A stretch of 64,000 nt of DNA from CAWAPS01 sp963783945 (GCA_963783945.1 CAWAPS010000005.1:62001-126000), one strand, 5' to 3'. Shown: positions 9,302 to 18,131, counted from the first letter of the stretch. Made by a program: numbers and translations. The notes: a model not told the origin generated them from the letters alone.

Positions 9302-10520
9302 AGGGACCGTAGGGGTAGTCGCTGAGGTTCCTGCAGCCGTCCTCGGTTATTACGAATACGTTCTCCGACCGGTAGCCGCTATAGCCCTCGTCCCACACGA
9401 TCGGTTCGACCACGACCACCATGCCTGGGGCCAGGACCAGCCCGGCATCGAAGTCGTCACCAAGATCGGTGCCGATGAAGGGCATCTCTGCGCTGTCCAG
9501 CCCCAATCCATGCCCGATGTAGAAGTGGGGCATCCACGGCCGCGCTCCACCGCAGACCGCCATAGCGGCGTTCGTGAGGTGAGCACCGGTGGCCCCGGCG
9601 CGCATTACTCCGATGACCGCCTCATTTATCTCGTGCCATCTGCGATATTGCGCCTGCTGGCGAGCAGATGGCTCCGTGCCGACGATCCACGTGCGGCCAA
9701 AGTCCGAGTGGTAGCCGCCGCACATGATTCCGGTGTCCACCCACAACACATCACCCTTGGCCAGCGTGCGCTCCGTTGTGAGCAACGGGCAGGGGATGTC
9801 GCCGTGGACGGTCCATGGAAGGTCGGCTCGCCGGTCCGGCATCACCTGCCAGATCGGGTCGAGGATGTTGGCATCGGCACCGAGCTCGAAGACGCGGCGT
9901 AGGAAGCGAGCGGTGAGATCGGTTTGACGCATGCCGGGAGCGAGGTGGGCCTGCACGTCGGACATCGCTTGCTCGGTGACCCAGAGGGAGTGGCGGATGC
10001 AGGCCAGCTCGTCCGGCGTCTTGATCAGCCTGACCTCGCTCACCACATCACTCGCGGCCCGGGGCGGCCAGTCCGTAAAGAGCAGATCGTGTCGTCGATG
10101 CATTGCCGCGGTCAACTCGTCGACGGCGACGGCGGCGGCCTCTGGCACCAGGTCGGCCAACACCGTGGCAAAGGCTTCGACCCCTTCGTCGAAGTCGAGG
10201 TAAACCGGGCCGTGCAGGTGGTCCTCCCCGAGCTCGAGCTTGGCGGCTGCGTCTTCGCGGTACGGCGTGAAGAGATGGGGTGACTCCTCCTCGGCAATTA
10301 CGACGGCCACGGGCCGCTCGACGTTGGCGAGGCCGGCGTCGCAGAGCGGCCAGGCGGCTCCGGTGGCATAGATCACGTTGCTGTTGCCCAGCAGGACGAG
10401 GACATCGAGGCCGTGGTGTCTCATCGCCGAGCGCAGCCGAGCGCCGCGCTCACGGCGGAGACGGACGAGGTCTGGTTGCGCCGGGATGTCGATCGCTGTC
10501 ATCGGGAGGGCCGAAACCAT
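9291..10520 (-). CDS. M24-family metallopeptidase (Xaa-Pro peptidase/creatinase-like)
   Basis: 409 residues. All five metal ligands are visible: D262 (WVDTGIM), D273 (HSDFGRTW), H337 (YIGHGLGL), E372 (VVVEPIVW) and E386 (YRSENVFV). The N-terminal domain (about 20-160) is creatinase-like. The start may be ATG 10520 or the internal ATG 10502; neither has a strong ribosome binding site, although GAGG lies 11 nt before 10520. It is the first gene of the (-) operon driven by the promoter at 10593-10621. In a catabolic setting it may cleave an amide or C-N bond rather than a dipeptide. That is inference. Confidence 0.88.
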   Translation of the reverse strand: MVSALPMTAIDIPAQPDLVRLRRERGARLRSAMRHHGLDVLVLLGNSNVIYATGAAWPLCDAGLANVERPVAVVIAEEESPHLFTPYREDAAAKLELGEDHLHGPVYLDFDEGVEAFATVLADLVPEAAAVAVDELTAAMHRRHDLLFTDWPPRAASDVVSEVRLIKTPDELACIRHSLWVTEQAMSDVQAHLAPGMRQTDLTARFLRRVFELGADANILDPIWQVMPDRRADLPWTVHGDIPCPLLTTERTLAKGDVLWVDTGIMCGGYHSDFGRTWIVGTEPSARQQAQYRRWHEINEAVIGVMRAGATGAHLTNAAMAVCGGARPWMPHFYIGHGLGLDSAEMPFIGTDLGDDFDAGLVLAPGMVVVVEPIVWDEGYSGYRSENVFVITEDGCRNLSDYPYGPYAD

Positions 10521-10592
10521 CCGCGTTCGTACCTCAGCCTGCCGGCTCGGATGTGCATGCGCGCCCTCATCTGCCCGGATCGAACACCTCCC

Positions 10593-10621
10593 ACATTAGT
10601 TTGATATCGTAACAATGTCAA
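10593..10621 (-). promoter_or_regulatory. Sigma-70-type promoter of the M24/CoA-transferase/MarR operon
   Basis: On the minus strand TTGACA (10621-10616) is followed after exactly 17 nt by TAATGT (10598-10593). The expected transcription start is near 10586, about 65 nt before the first M24 gene. Confidence 0.6.
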
Positions 10622-10686
10622 TTGCTCAGCGTCCGGCACCCGGGGAGACTGTTGCCAAACCCGGCCTAGAAGAGAGGGGAGCCCGA

Positions 10687-11163
10687 ATGCCCGTGTACAA
10701 CCACACCGGTCTCGCGGTGAGCGACCTCGACAGATCGAGGCGCTTCTATGAGCAGGTGCTCGGGTTTCGCGTGTGGTACGAGGACGAGGTGCCAGACGAC
10801 GCCGCGGCCAAGCTGCTCGGGCTGAAGCCTCCTCTCGGTGTAAGAGCCTCGTACCTGGTGTTGGACGACTTTGTCCTCGAACTGCTCCACTTCAGCGCGC
10901 CCAGCGCTCGGGCGGCGTGGCGGCAGCGGACCATGAACGAACCGGGGCTCACCCATCTCTCCGTCTCGGTCGACGACATCCCCGCCGCCGCCAGGCGGGC
11001 GGTTGAAAGCGGAGGCGAGATCGTCGAGGATTCAGATCTGGGCATCGCCTTGTTCGTCCGCGACCCTGACGGTCAGCTCCTCGAGCTGCTCTCGATGGAG
11101 TACGCGAACGGGCGCCCACCGCGGCCGCTTTCTCGCAGCAGCGACGTTGGAGCGGGCCGTTGA
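10687..11163 (+). CDS. VOC-superfamily metalloprotein (glyoxalase/extradiol dioxygenase-like)
   Basis: 158 residues from ATG 10687, chosen because AGAGGGGAG lies just upstream. The two beta-alpha-beta-beta-beta modules carry the four metal-ligand positions His (YNHTGLAV), Glu (LELLHF), His (LTHLSVSV) and Glu (LLELLS). This is the arrangement of glyoxalase I and methylmalonyl-CoA epimerase-type members. Its stop overlaps the start of a second VOC gene. As the first gene of the VOC-VOC-amidohydrolase-crotonase-Rieske operon it could be a lyase, isomerase or ring-cleavage enzyme; the sequence does not decide. Confidence 0.85.
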   Translation: MPVYNHTGLAVSDLDRSRRFYEQVLGFRVWYEDEVPDDAAAKLLGLKPPLGVRASYLVLDDFVLELLHFSAPSARAAWRQRTMNEPGLTHLSVSVDDIPAAARRAVESGGEIVEDSDLGIALFVRDPDGQLLELLSMEYANGRPPRPLSRSSDVGAGR

Positions 11164-11639
11164 AAGAGGAGAGCCCACTGCACCACGCCGACCTCTACCA
11201 CACCGGCATCGTCGTCGATGACCTGGCGTCGGCTATGGACCGGTTTGGCGACCTCTTCGGGGTCACCTGGTTCCACGGGGGCGCCAAGGTTCGGATAGTC
11301 ACCGACGAGGGCACGATGATCGCGGCGACGGCGTACGCGCTCTCGGCCGAGGGCCCCCATCATGTGGAGCTGGTCCAGTCGGTTGCCGGCACCCTGTACA
11401 CCGTCTCGGGCACCGGGCAGGCCCATCACCTCGGCTACTGGGCCGACGACGTGACCGCGACATCCGCCGCTCTTTCGGCGCGGGGCCGGCCCAAGGTGGC
11501 GGGCATCTACCTCACCGACCACGATGCCAGCCCGATATGTGCCTACCACCAGGCCGGAGACGGGTTCTATGTCGAGCTGGTCAGCACCGCCCTGCGGCCA
11601 TTTCTTTTTCGGACCGAGCCGCCAACCAGCCGACCTTGA
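11160..11639 (+). CDS. Second VOC-superfamily protein
   Basis: 159 residues beginning at a TTG that overlaps the TGA of the previous gene (TTGA), so translation is probably coupled. Ligand-type residues are His in LYHTGIVV, Glu in HVELVQ, His in AHHLGYW and Glu in FYVELVS. The strand order matches a two-module VOC domain. No later Met would preserve the first module, which supports the TTG start. It is distinct in sequence from its neighbour, so the pair looks like two different activities or a hetero-oligomer rather than a recent duplicate. Confidence 0.82.
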   Translation: MKEESPLHHADLYHTGIVVDDLASAMDRFGDLFGVTWFHGGAKVRIVTDEGTMIAATAYALSAEGPHHVELVQSVAGTLYTVSGTGQAHHLGYWADDVTATSAALSARGRPKVAGIYLTDHDASPICAYHQAGDGFYVELVSTALRPFLFRTEPPTSRP

Positions 11640-11732
11640 CGGACATTACGACGTCGAAGTAAATAAGATGGAGGGTCCGGGGCGCTGCATATATCGGGCG
11701 CGACCGCCCAGCCGAAACGGGGAGCTTCGCCC

Positions 11733-12950
11733 ATGGAGAAAAACGCCGCCCACCAGGCAGCGGGGGTCGTCTATCCGCCCGAGGGTCTTGGGGCGCCGAA
11801 GGGTCGCCAAGCCCACGCCGACGAGGCCACCATCGGTCTCCCCCCGGGGACCCAGGTGTTCTCTGCCGACAACCACATCTCTCTGGCCGAGGACATCTTC
11901 TTCGACCGGTTCCCTGCGTCACTCAAGGACCGGGCGCCGCGCGTCATGTACGAGGGAGACGCCTGGACTCTCGGTCTCGGAGGCAAGAGCGTCCTCCCGC
12001 CGGCGTTCACCGGCGTGCTGATGCAGTACGACCCGCTTCCAGGGTCGAGCACGGGCGATCTCGAGGCCCGGATGGCCGATCTGGCCGCCGACGGGGTAAG
12101 CAGAGAACTGGCGTTCCCGAACGCGTTGCTGGCGTTGATGGGCTACCCCGACCTGGAGGTGCGCGACCTTTGCTTTCGGGTCTACAACGAGTACTTGGCA
12201 GAGTTACAGGATCGCAATGAGGGCCGCTTCTACGGCGTCGGACTGATCAACTGGTGGGACAGCCAGGGAGCCCGCCGCAGCCTGGCGGAGATGAAGGCGC
12301 TCGGCGTCAGGACATTCTGGATGCCGCTGAAGCCGGGAGCGCACGCTGACGGTGAGCCAATCGACTTCAACAGCCCACGCATGGCCGCGGTGTGGGAGGC
12401 CATCGAGGAGACGGGACTGCCTGTCTCGCACCATATCGGCGAAGGTCCGATCTCGTCGCCTTGCGCCACGAACGGATTGACAGTGAGCATGGTGCACCAG
12501 GCCGCCCCGTTCCGGGAAATGTTCGGTCGGTACGTGTTCGGAGGACTTCTCGATCGGCACCCAGGTCTGCGCGTCGGCTGGTTCGAGGGCGGTATCAACT
12601 GGGTGGTATCCACCATTCAGGACGCCGAGCACATGTACGCCTCGTTCCGGCACATGATCGACACGGAGCTCGAACACGATGTCCGGTACTACTGGGACAA
12701 TCACATGTACTCAGCCTTCATGGTCGACCCGCTCGGCCTGGAACTGGTGGACCGAATCGGCCTCGGCCGGGTGATGTGGTCTTCGGACTACCCCCACAAC
12801 GAGAGCACGTTCGGCTACTCCGAGCGTTCCCTGGCTGCGGTCGTGGCTGCCGTCGGCGCCGAGGACGCCGCTCGGATCGTCAGCCGCAACGTACTCGACT
12901 TCCTCGGTCTGCCCGCGAACCGAGGGGGAGAAGCGGGACCAGGGAAATGA
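11733..12950 (+). CDS. Amidohydrolase-2 family protein
   Basis: 405 residues. It has an N-terminal extension of about 40 residues before the metal motif D46-N-H48 (FSADNHISL). Later landmarks are SHHIGEG, WFEGGINWV and WSSDYPHNES, the last containing the conserved Asp. GGGGAG lies upstream of the ATG. The stop overlaps the crotonase start by 4 nt (ATGA), so it is in one operon with the flanking VOC, crotonase and Rieske genes. A ring-opening hydrolase or decarboxylase acting after Rieske oxygenation would fit the context. The substrate is unknown. Confidence 0.9.
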   Translation: MEKNAAHQAAGVVYPPEGLGAPKGRQAHADEATIGLPPGTQVFSADNHISLAEDIFFDRFPASLKDRAPRVMYEGDAWTLGLGGKSVLPPAFTGVLMQYDPLPGSSTGDLEARMADLAADGVSRELAFPNALLALMGYPDLEVRDLCFRVYNEYLAELQDRNEGRFYGVGLINWWDSQGARRSLAEMKALGVRTFWMPLKPGAHADGEPIDFNSPRMAAVWEAIEETGLPVSHHIGEGPISSPCATNGLTVSMVHQAAPFREMFGRYVFGGLLDRHPGLRVGWFEGGINWVVSTIQDAEHMYASFRHMIDTELEHDVRYYWDNHMYSAFMVDPLGLELVDRIGLGRVMWSSDYPHNESTFGYSERSLAAVVAAVGAEDAARIVSRNVLDFLGLPANRGGEAGPGK

Positions 12951-13957
12951 CCGAGACAAAGCGCCCCTCGCCAGAAGAAATCGTCCTTTACCGCAAGGAT
13001 CCTGAGACGAAGATCGCGACTATCACCCTCAACCGACCGGACCACCTGAACGCGGCGACGATCGGGACCCGGCTGCGCTACGCCCACCTGCTCGACCAGG
13101 CTAACGTCGATGACGACGTCAAAGTGCTGGTCATAAGGGGCGCCGGTGACGACTTCGGGTCGGGCGCCGACCTTCCCGAGCTCGGGGGCCTGCTGGCCGA
13201 ATCACCCGACGCTGCCTGGCGCGAGGAATTGCAGCTCGACGACACAGACGTCACGTTCCCGCCGCGCGGCTCGTACCGGGCCAGCGCGACCCTGGCCCAG
13301 TGGTATGCCGACCCACGCTCCGGATGCCGAACCCTGGCGGACTTCAAGAAGATCAGCATCATCGAGGTCAAGGGCTACTGCTACGGGTGGCACTTCTACC
13401 AGGCGGCCGACGCCGACCTGGTTATCGCATCGGACGACGCACTCTTCGGGCACCCGGCCTTCCGCTACGCCGGGTGGGGTCCCCGGATGTGGGCTTGGGC
13501 CATGACGATGGGCCTGCGAAAGTTCCAGGAGATGGTGTTCACCGGCCGGCCTTTCAGCGCCGAGGAGATGTACGACTGCAACTTCGTCAACAGCGTCGTC
13601 CCCCGAAGCGAGCTGAGCGACGAGGTGTCGAAGTACGCAACCGCGTGCTCTCGGTCGCGCCCGACGGACGCGGTGGTCATGCAAAAATCGTTCTTTCAGA
13701 TGATGAAGCAGTTCCAGGGCGAGTACATGGGTAGCCTCCTGACCGCTTTCCTCGAATCGATGGGCGGCCGGGTCCGGCCCGACGGACCCGATCTCATGCT
13801 CACAGACGATGTCTACGACGCCGGTCTCAGCAATGCCGTGAAAGCCAACGACGAACTGTTCCCACCGGAGTTCCGTCTGAGCAAATCGGGTCGCAAGAGA
13901 CGGCGACCGGAGAACGACCACGATCAGGCCGCCGGCGATGAGACCGGGCCGCCGTGA
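12947..13957 (+). CDS. Crotonase-superfamily (enoyl-CoA hydratase/isomerase-like) protein
   Basis: 336 residues from ATG 12947, which overlaps the preceding stop. Crotonase features are ITLNRPDHLNA, the oxyanion-hole segment DDFGSGADL and KGYCYGWHFYQAADADLVIA. The two Glu residues of classic hydratases are not conserved: the GGGCEL position reads YGWHFY and the later Pro-Glu reads HPAF. A simple hydratase reaction is therefore unlikely, and decarboxylase, hydrolase or C-C lyase members are alternatives. The extra segment around residues 85-120 is longer than in standard hydratases, and the C-terminus is basic (SGRKRRRPE). Confidence 0.88.
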   Translation: MTETKRPSPEEIVLYRKDPETKIATITLNRPDHLNAATIGTRLRYAHLLDQANVDDDVKVLVIRGAGDDFGSGADLPELGGLLAESPDAAWREELQLDDTDVTFPPRGSYRASATLAQWYADPRSGCRTLADFKKISIIEVKGYCYGWHFYQAADADLVIASDDALFGHPAFRYAGWGPRMWAWAMTMGLRKFQEMVFTGRPFSAEEMYDCNFVNSVVPRSELSDEVSKYATACSRSRPTDAVVMQKSFFQMMKQFQGEYMGSLLTAFLESMGGRVRPDGPDLMLTDDVYDAGLSNAVKANDELFPPEFRLSKSGRKRRRPENDHDQAAGDETGPP

Positions 13958-13970
13958 CAGGGGTGGGGGA

Positions 13971-15365
13971 ATGACGAGTGGAGCCCGACGGGCCAAGACG
14001 CAGGACCTTGACGACGTGGCAAAGGGTGAGAAGTACTACCAGCGGTTGCTCGATGACGACAGCCGGCCGGTGCCAGCCAGCTTGCGAACCGCGTCGGTGG
14101 GCCCGACCGAATTCTATGAGATAGCTCCGGCTCGCTACTTCGACCCCGACTTCCATCAGCTCGAGGTCGAACGCATGTGGCGGCGGGTCTGGCAGATGGC
14201 CTGCCGGGAAGAGCAGATCCCCGAGGTCGGCGACTCGATCGTCTACGAGATCGCCGATGCATCGCTCATCGTGGTGCGGACCGGGGAGGACGAGATCCAC
14301 GCCTACCATAACTCGTGTCTTCACCGGGGAACCCAGCTGCGGACGAAGCCCGGACGGGTAACCGCTTTTCGCTGTCCGTTCCACGGGTTTACCTGGAACA
14401 TTGACGGCACGCTCGCCGAGATTCCTTGTGCCTGGGACTTCCCGCACGTTGACGCCTCGACCTTCCGGCTCCCGGAAGCGCAGGTCGGGACGTGGGGCGG
14501 GTTCGTGTTCGTCAACCTCGATCGCGACGCCGTACCACTCGAGGAGTACCTGGAGAAGCTGCCGTGGCATTTCGTCACATGGCCACTGGAGCAGCGCTAC
14601 ATCAGTGCCCATGTCGTCCGGGTCATGCCGTGCAACTGGAAGGTGGCACTCGAGGCGTTCATGGAGGCCTACCACACCATGGCGGTGCATCCTCAGTTGC
14701 TTCCCACGGCGGCTGACTCTCTGACCGAGTACGACGTCCACGGTGCACACGTCAGTCGAATGATTACTGCGATGGGCGTGCAGAGCGAGCACGTCGACCG
14801 AGTCCTCGACGACACCGAGATCCTCGAGGCGATGGTGAGCAGCCGCGAGACTGATCTCAAGGTCGCGCCCGGATCGAGCGCCAGGAAGGTGCTGGCCGAG
14901 CGAATGCGGGCCTCGTTGCGCAAGCGGACGGGCCGCGACTACTCGGACCTGAGTGACGCCGAAGCGCTCGACGGGATCGAGTATTTTCTCTTTCCCAACT
15001 TCATGCCGTGGGCCGGATTCATGAGCCCGCTCGTCTACCGATTCCGTCCGGACGGCAACGACGCCGGCTCGTGCGTCATCGACATCATGATGCTCGAGCC
15101 CATTCCGGAGGGCGAGGCCCCGCCGCGGCCTGTCCCGACCAGATACCTTGGGCCCGACGAGAGCTGGGCCGATGTAGCGGAACTCGGAGCCTTCGGCCGG
15201 GTCTTCAACCAGGACGGCTCGACGCTCGGGCGGATCCAACGAGGCTTGCGGGCCTCGGTCAAACCAAGCCTGACCCTGGCGCGCTACCAGGAAAGTCGGA
15301 TCCGCCATTTCCACGCCACACTGGACACTTATCTAGCGGCGCCCAGCGACCGGCAGCCTACCTGA
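13971..15365 (+). CDS. Rieske non-heme iron ring-hydroxylating oxygenase, alpha subunit
   Basis: 464 residues from ATG 13971 (GGTGGGGGA directly upstream). The Rieske [2Fe-2S] ligands are C116-x-H118 (SCLHRG) and C135-x2-H138 (RCPFHGF). The catalytic iron histidines are H235 and H240 in EAYHTMAVHP. No beta subunit, ferredoxin or reductase gene is adjacent, so it must borrow electron carriers, as many alpha-only (alpha3) or demethylase-type oxygenases do. It is the last gene of the operon starting at 10687. It probably initiates attack on an aromatic or polycyclic acid; the substrate is unknown. Confidence 0.93.
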   Translation: MTSGARRAKTQDLDDVAKGEKYYQRLLDDDSRPVPASLRTASVGPTEFYEIAPARYFDPDFHQLEVERMWRRVWQMACREEQIPEVGDSIVYEIADASLIVVRTGEDEIHAYHNSCLHRGTQLRTKPGRVTAFRCPFHGFTWNIDGTLAEIPCAWDFPHVDASTFRLPEAQVGTWGGFVFVNLDRDAVPLEEYLEKLPWHFVTWPLEQRYISAHVVRVMPCNWKVALEAFMEAYHTMAVHPQLLPTAADSLTEYDVHGAHVSRMITAMGVQSEHVDRVLDDTEILEAMVSSRETDLKVAPGSSARKVLAERMRASLRKRTGRDYSDLSDAEALDGIEYFLFPNFMPWAGFMSPLVYRFRPDGNDAGSCVIDIMMLEPIPEGEAPPRPVPTRYLGPDESWADVAELGAFGRVFNQDGSTLGRIQRGLRASVKPSLTLARYQESRIRHFHATLDTYLAAPSDRQPT

Positions 15366-15750
15366 CCCTGCCCTGGACGGGCCCCGGGCTGAAGGTGATC
15401 GGTACCGACAGAGGAGCCCGGTTGAAGGTCGTGCGATACTCGATCCTGGCCCCCGGCTCGAGCGCACGTGGTCGAGTCGCCGAGAGATTTCCTCCAGGCC
15501 ACCCGCACCTGTCCGGATAAGGGCCCTAACCGGCGGTGGCAGTGGATGCGGTGAGGCGTCGAGGCGTGGAGGCGGTGGAGGGCCCGCCACTTGTGAATGA
15601 TTTCTCGTAGTACTTTTGGATTCTCGTAGCATTTTTGGACGATTTCCGTGCGAATTGGCGCCGAGAAAACGAAATGACTACGAGATTGCCTGGCCGACCT
15701 ATTGTGGGCCCTGGCGCGTAATCAGGATACGCGCGAAAGGGGGAGCCCTG
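15366..15750. other. Intergenic region, 385 nt, with AT-rich promoter-like segment
   Basis: No gene is supported. The right half (15600-15730) is noticeably AT-richer than its surroundings. It contains a tandem 19-bp repeat and an inverted TCTCGTAG/CTACGAGA pair (15603-15610 and 15678-15685). It probably holds the control region of the amidohydrolase gene at 15751. Confidence 0.45.
15602..15639 (+). repeat. Tandem 19-bp direct repeat, possible operator
   Basis: TTCTCGTAGTACTTTTGGA is followed immediately by a second copy that differs at two positions. The core TCTCGTAG recurs inverted about 70 nt downstream. It lies about 110 nt before the amidohydrolase start. An activator or repressor site is plausible. 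Confidence 0.5.
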
Positions 15751-16992
15751 GTGACCGAGCGTGTCTTGATCGTCTCGAGCGACTGCCACATCGACTTCCC
15801 GACCGAACGGTCCAAAGAGTACCTGGAGTCGGCATACCACGACGACGTTGAATGCTGGCTGGCGGCGAGGGCCTCAAATACGCCTCGCTTTCTCAAGGGC
15901 ACGATGGAGCGGGTCTCCGGCTCGGCCGCGGAGCTCTCAGACCCTGAGGGCAGGTACCGGTACACCGCACCAGTGGACTGCGAGGTCCGGTTAAAAGGGC
16001 TGGAGGCCAACGGAGTCGCGGCTGAGGTCGTCATCCCGAACCCGTTGACGATCCCTTTCGTGGCCGGGCCCGGGTCCCGCAACCTCCCTGGCTTTGACCC
16101 TTCCTTGCCGAACGCCGGATCCCGGGCCTACAACCGCTGGCTCGCGGAGTTCTGCGACCCTGAGCGGCAAGCTGGTCTGGCGGTCATCGGTTACGACGAT
16201 GTCGATGATGCGGTGGCCGAGATCCGGCGGGCGGCGGCGGCCGGGATGGGCGGCGCCTATCTCGACGGCCAACTCCCCGGACTGCCTCTGCTCTTCGAAG
16301 ATCACTACGAGCCGATATGGACAGCCTTGGAGGAGGAAGGTATGGCCGCCATCTTCCATGGCGGGGCCGGAGTGGCTCCCGACTATTACGCGCTTCGGTC
16401 GCCGGTGACCATGCAACTGATGTTTACTGAGGCCCATTGGTTCGCCCATCGGCCGCTGTGGCTGATGATGTGGGGCGGAGTCCTCGAGCGTCATCCCGGC
16501 CTGAACGTGGTCTTCACCGAGCAGGGTTCCGACTGGGTGCCGGGAACGCTCAACTATCTCGACTCTTCCTGGGAGGGCGTCGGCGCCAGGTCGCGGGGCC
16601 TCCACGACGTGTGCCCCCGGCCGCCCCGAGAGTATTGGGACCGCCAGTGTTACCTCGGCGCGTCGCTGCTCTCCCGCGCCGAGATCCCCCTGCGGTACGA
16701 GATCGGGGTCGGCAGCCTCATGTACGGTGCGGATTTCCCCCACCCCGAGGGCCACTGGGGTAAGACGTTGGAGCATCTCCAAGCGCTGTTTGGAACCTGC
16801 GGTGTCCCCGAGGACGAGACACGGCGCATCCTGGGGGAGACCGCCGCCCGGGTGTACCGGTTCGACACCGAGAAACTGGCGCCGGTCGTAGAACGCTGCG
16901 GCCTCACCATCGACCAGATCCTCACGCCGGCGCCCAGCGAACTCGACGCCGAGGTTCAGGCCAACGTGGGCCGGGCGTTCAAGGGCTGGTGA
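15751..16992 (+). CDS. Amidohydrolase-2 family protein
   Basis: 413 residues from GTG 15751, which follows GGGGGAG with good spacing; a longer in-frame reading to 15616 lacks homology-like sequence. The metal motif is D11-C-H13 (SSDCHIDFP). Other landmarks are IFHGGAGV, FTEQGSDWVPG and YGADFPHPEG. It follows the Rieske operon after a 385-nt gap with repeats, so it is probably a separate transcription unit on the same strand. It is a likely decarboxylase, hydrolase or hydratase of a catabolic acid. Confidence 0.9.
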   Translation: MTERVLIVSSDCHIDFPTERSKEYLESAYHDDVECWLAARASNTPRFLKGTMERVSGSAAELSDPEGRYRYTAPVDCEVRLKGLEANGVAAEVVIPNPLTIPFVAGPGSRNLPGFDPSLPNAGSRAYNRWLAEFCDPERQAGLAVIGYDDVDDAVAEIRRAAAAGMGGAYLDGQLPGLPLLFEDHYEPIWTALEEEGMAAIFHGGAGVAPDYYALRSPVTMQLMFTEAHWFAHRPLWLMMWGGVLERHPGLNVVFTEQGSDWVPGTLNYLDSSWEGVGARSRGLHDVCPRPPREYWDRQCYLGASLLSRAEIPLRYEIGVGSLMYGADFPHPEGHWGKTLEHLQALFGTCGVPEDETRRILGETAARVYRFDTEKLAPVVERCGLTIDQILTPAPSELDAEVQANVGRAFKGW

Positions 16993-17031
16993 CGTGCGTC
17001 GCTATGGTGACGGGCGTCGTACGTACAACTT

Positions 17032-17047
17032 TAATGGTGTTCCATTA
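17032..17047. terminator. Short hairpin between convergent genes
   Basis: TAATGG-TGTT-CCATTA is a perfect 6-bp stem with a 4-nt loop between the stops of two convergent genes. It is AT-rich and lacks a clear U tract, so terminator function is only suggested. Confidence 0.3.
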
Positions 17048-17055
17048 GCTTCTGC

Positions 17056-17610
17056 TTACTCTCGTATCAGGGCCCCGAGCGCCTCGGGATCGAAGAGCAC
17101 CCCGGAATCGACTGGACGCCCATCGAGCATTCCGGCTGGAGTCCCCTGCGGGTCCTGATCCTGGAAGGAACGGTCGATCTCCACGACCCACTGCTTGTAC
17201 CGCTCGTTCCGGACGCCTTGTTCGAAGTCCGGGCTGGCGAGGCCGGCACGTCGCCCCAGCTCGACCAGGTCAGCGGAGGTGAATCCTCCACGCCCCTCCG
17301 GCGGCTGGTTGGCGAACAGCTCCCGACGCAACTCGTCGAAGCGGCCCGTCTCCGCGGCCAGGGCGAGGGCGTTGTCCGCCCGCACCGACTCGATCCCGAG
17401 GAAGCAGCGCATCCGGTATTCGACTAAGACCGCTCCCGCCGCTACCTCGCGGCGGAGCATATCTCCCGATATATCCTCGAACTGCCTACAGTAAGGGCAC
17501 TGTGGGTCTTCGAAGAGCACCAGCCGGCGCCGGGCGCCCTGGCTGCCGACGAGGACGCCGCCATCCGGCGTGTGCCCGCGGGGCACCGCGACGGCTGAGG
17601 AGGATTCCAT
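17056..17610 (-). CDS. DsbA-like thioredoxin-fold oxidoreductase
   Basis: 184 residues. The thioredoxin-fold active site is C38-P-Y-C41 (DPQCPYCRQFED), followed by a helical insert and the cis-Pro loop GTPAGMLDGRPVD. This is the DsbA/2-hydroxychromene isomerase-like architecture typical of actinobacterial 'DsbA family' proteins. No signal peptide or lipobox is visible at the N-terminus (MESSSAVAVPRGH), so it appears cytoplasmic, unlike secreted DsbA. It is monocistronic, convergent with the amidohydrolase at 15751. It could be a thiol-disulfide exchanger or an isomerase; the substrate is unknown. Confidence 0.85.
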   Translation of the reverse strand: MESSSAVAVPRGHTPDGGVLVGSQGARRRLVLFEDPQCPYCRQFEDISGDMLRREVAAGAVLVEYRMRCFLGIESVRADNALALAAETGRFDELRRELFANQPPEGRGGFTSADLVELGRRAGLASPDFEQGVRNERYKQWVVEIDRSFQDQDPQGTPAGMLDGRPVDSGVLFDPEALGALIRE

Positions 17611-17848
17611 ACCCGAATGTCTACCCCGTAGCGGGCCCGCATCGCGTTATGGCCCCTCCACTCGGCTGACGCCCCTTATCCACGCCGTCGATATGACTTC
17701 CCGACAGCCACCCAGGACCGATGGATTGTTGAGCCGGAAACGGGTAGAAATGAGGACGTGGCCACTGCAAGTCATCGCGACCAAAAGACATCTATCGGGG
17801 CCAGGCGCCGGTGTCGCAGCGTTAAAACGTCAGAGAGGAGCGCAGCCA

Positions 17849-18067
17849 GTGTCTGATCGGGGTGAGCACACCTACCGGCTCAGCGAAATCGTGGGCACAT
17901 CCAGTGAGTCCATTGAGCAGGCAATTCGCAATGGACTGAGACGCGCCTCGCAAACCATCCGAAACCTGGACTGGTTCGAGGTCACTCAGGTCCGGGGGAC
18001 AGTGGAGGACGGACAGGTGGGCTGGTTCCAGGTGGCGATGAAGGTCGGATTCCGGGTCGACGATTGA
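17849..18067 (+). CDS. Dodecin, flavin/CoA-binding storage protein
   Basis: 72 residues from GTG 17849, with AGAGGAG eight bases upstream. The sequence is a textbook dodecin: TYRLSEIVGTSSESIEQAI, then LDWFEVTQVRG with the flavin-stacking W42, and a QVAMKVGFRVDD C-terminus. Dodecins form hollow dodecamers that sequester flavins (and CoA in some bacteria), protecting the cytoplasm from reactive flavin. It is a single-gene unit. A flavin buffer fits a region rich in flavoenzymes, but dodecin is common in actinobacteria and the link may be incidental. Confidence 0.95.
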   Translation: MSDRGEHTYRLSEIVGTSSESIEQAIRNGLRRASQTIRNLDWFEVTQVRGTVEDGQVGWFQVAMKVGFRVDD

Positions 18068-18131
18068 TTTTGACCGGACTGGCGCTCCAGGCGAGTTGAA
18101 CGGAATGCCCCGTGCGGTAGGTGCCCGACCG

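Noticed and set aside
12392..12946. An open extension upstream of the crotonase gene, overlapping the amidohydrolase
   Set aside because: The extension is Arg-rich out-of-frame sequence of the amidohydrolase; the ATGA overlap at 12947 gives a normal crotonase N-terminus.
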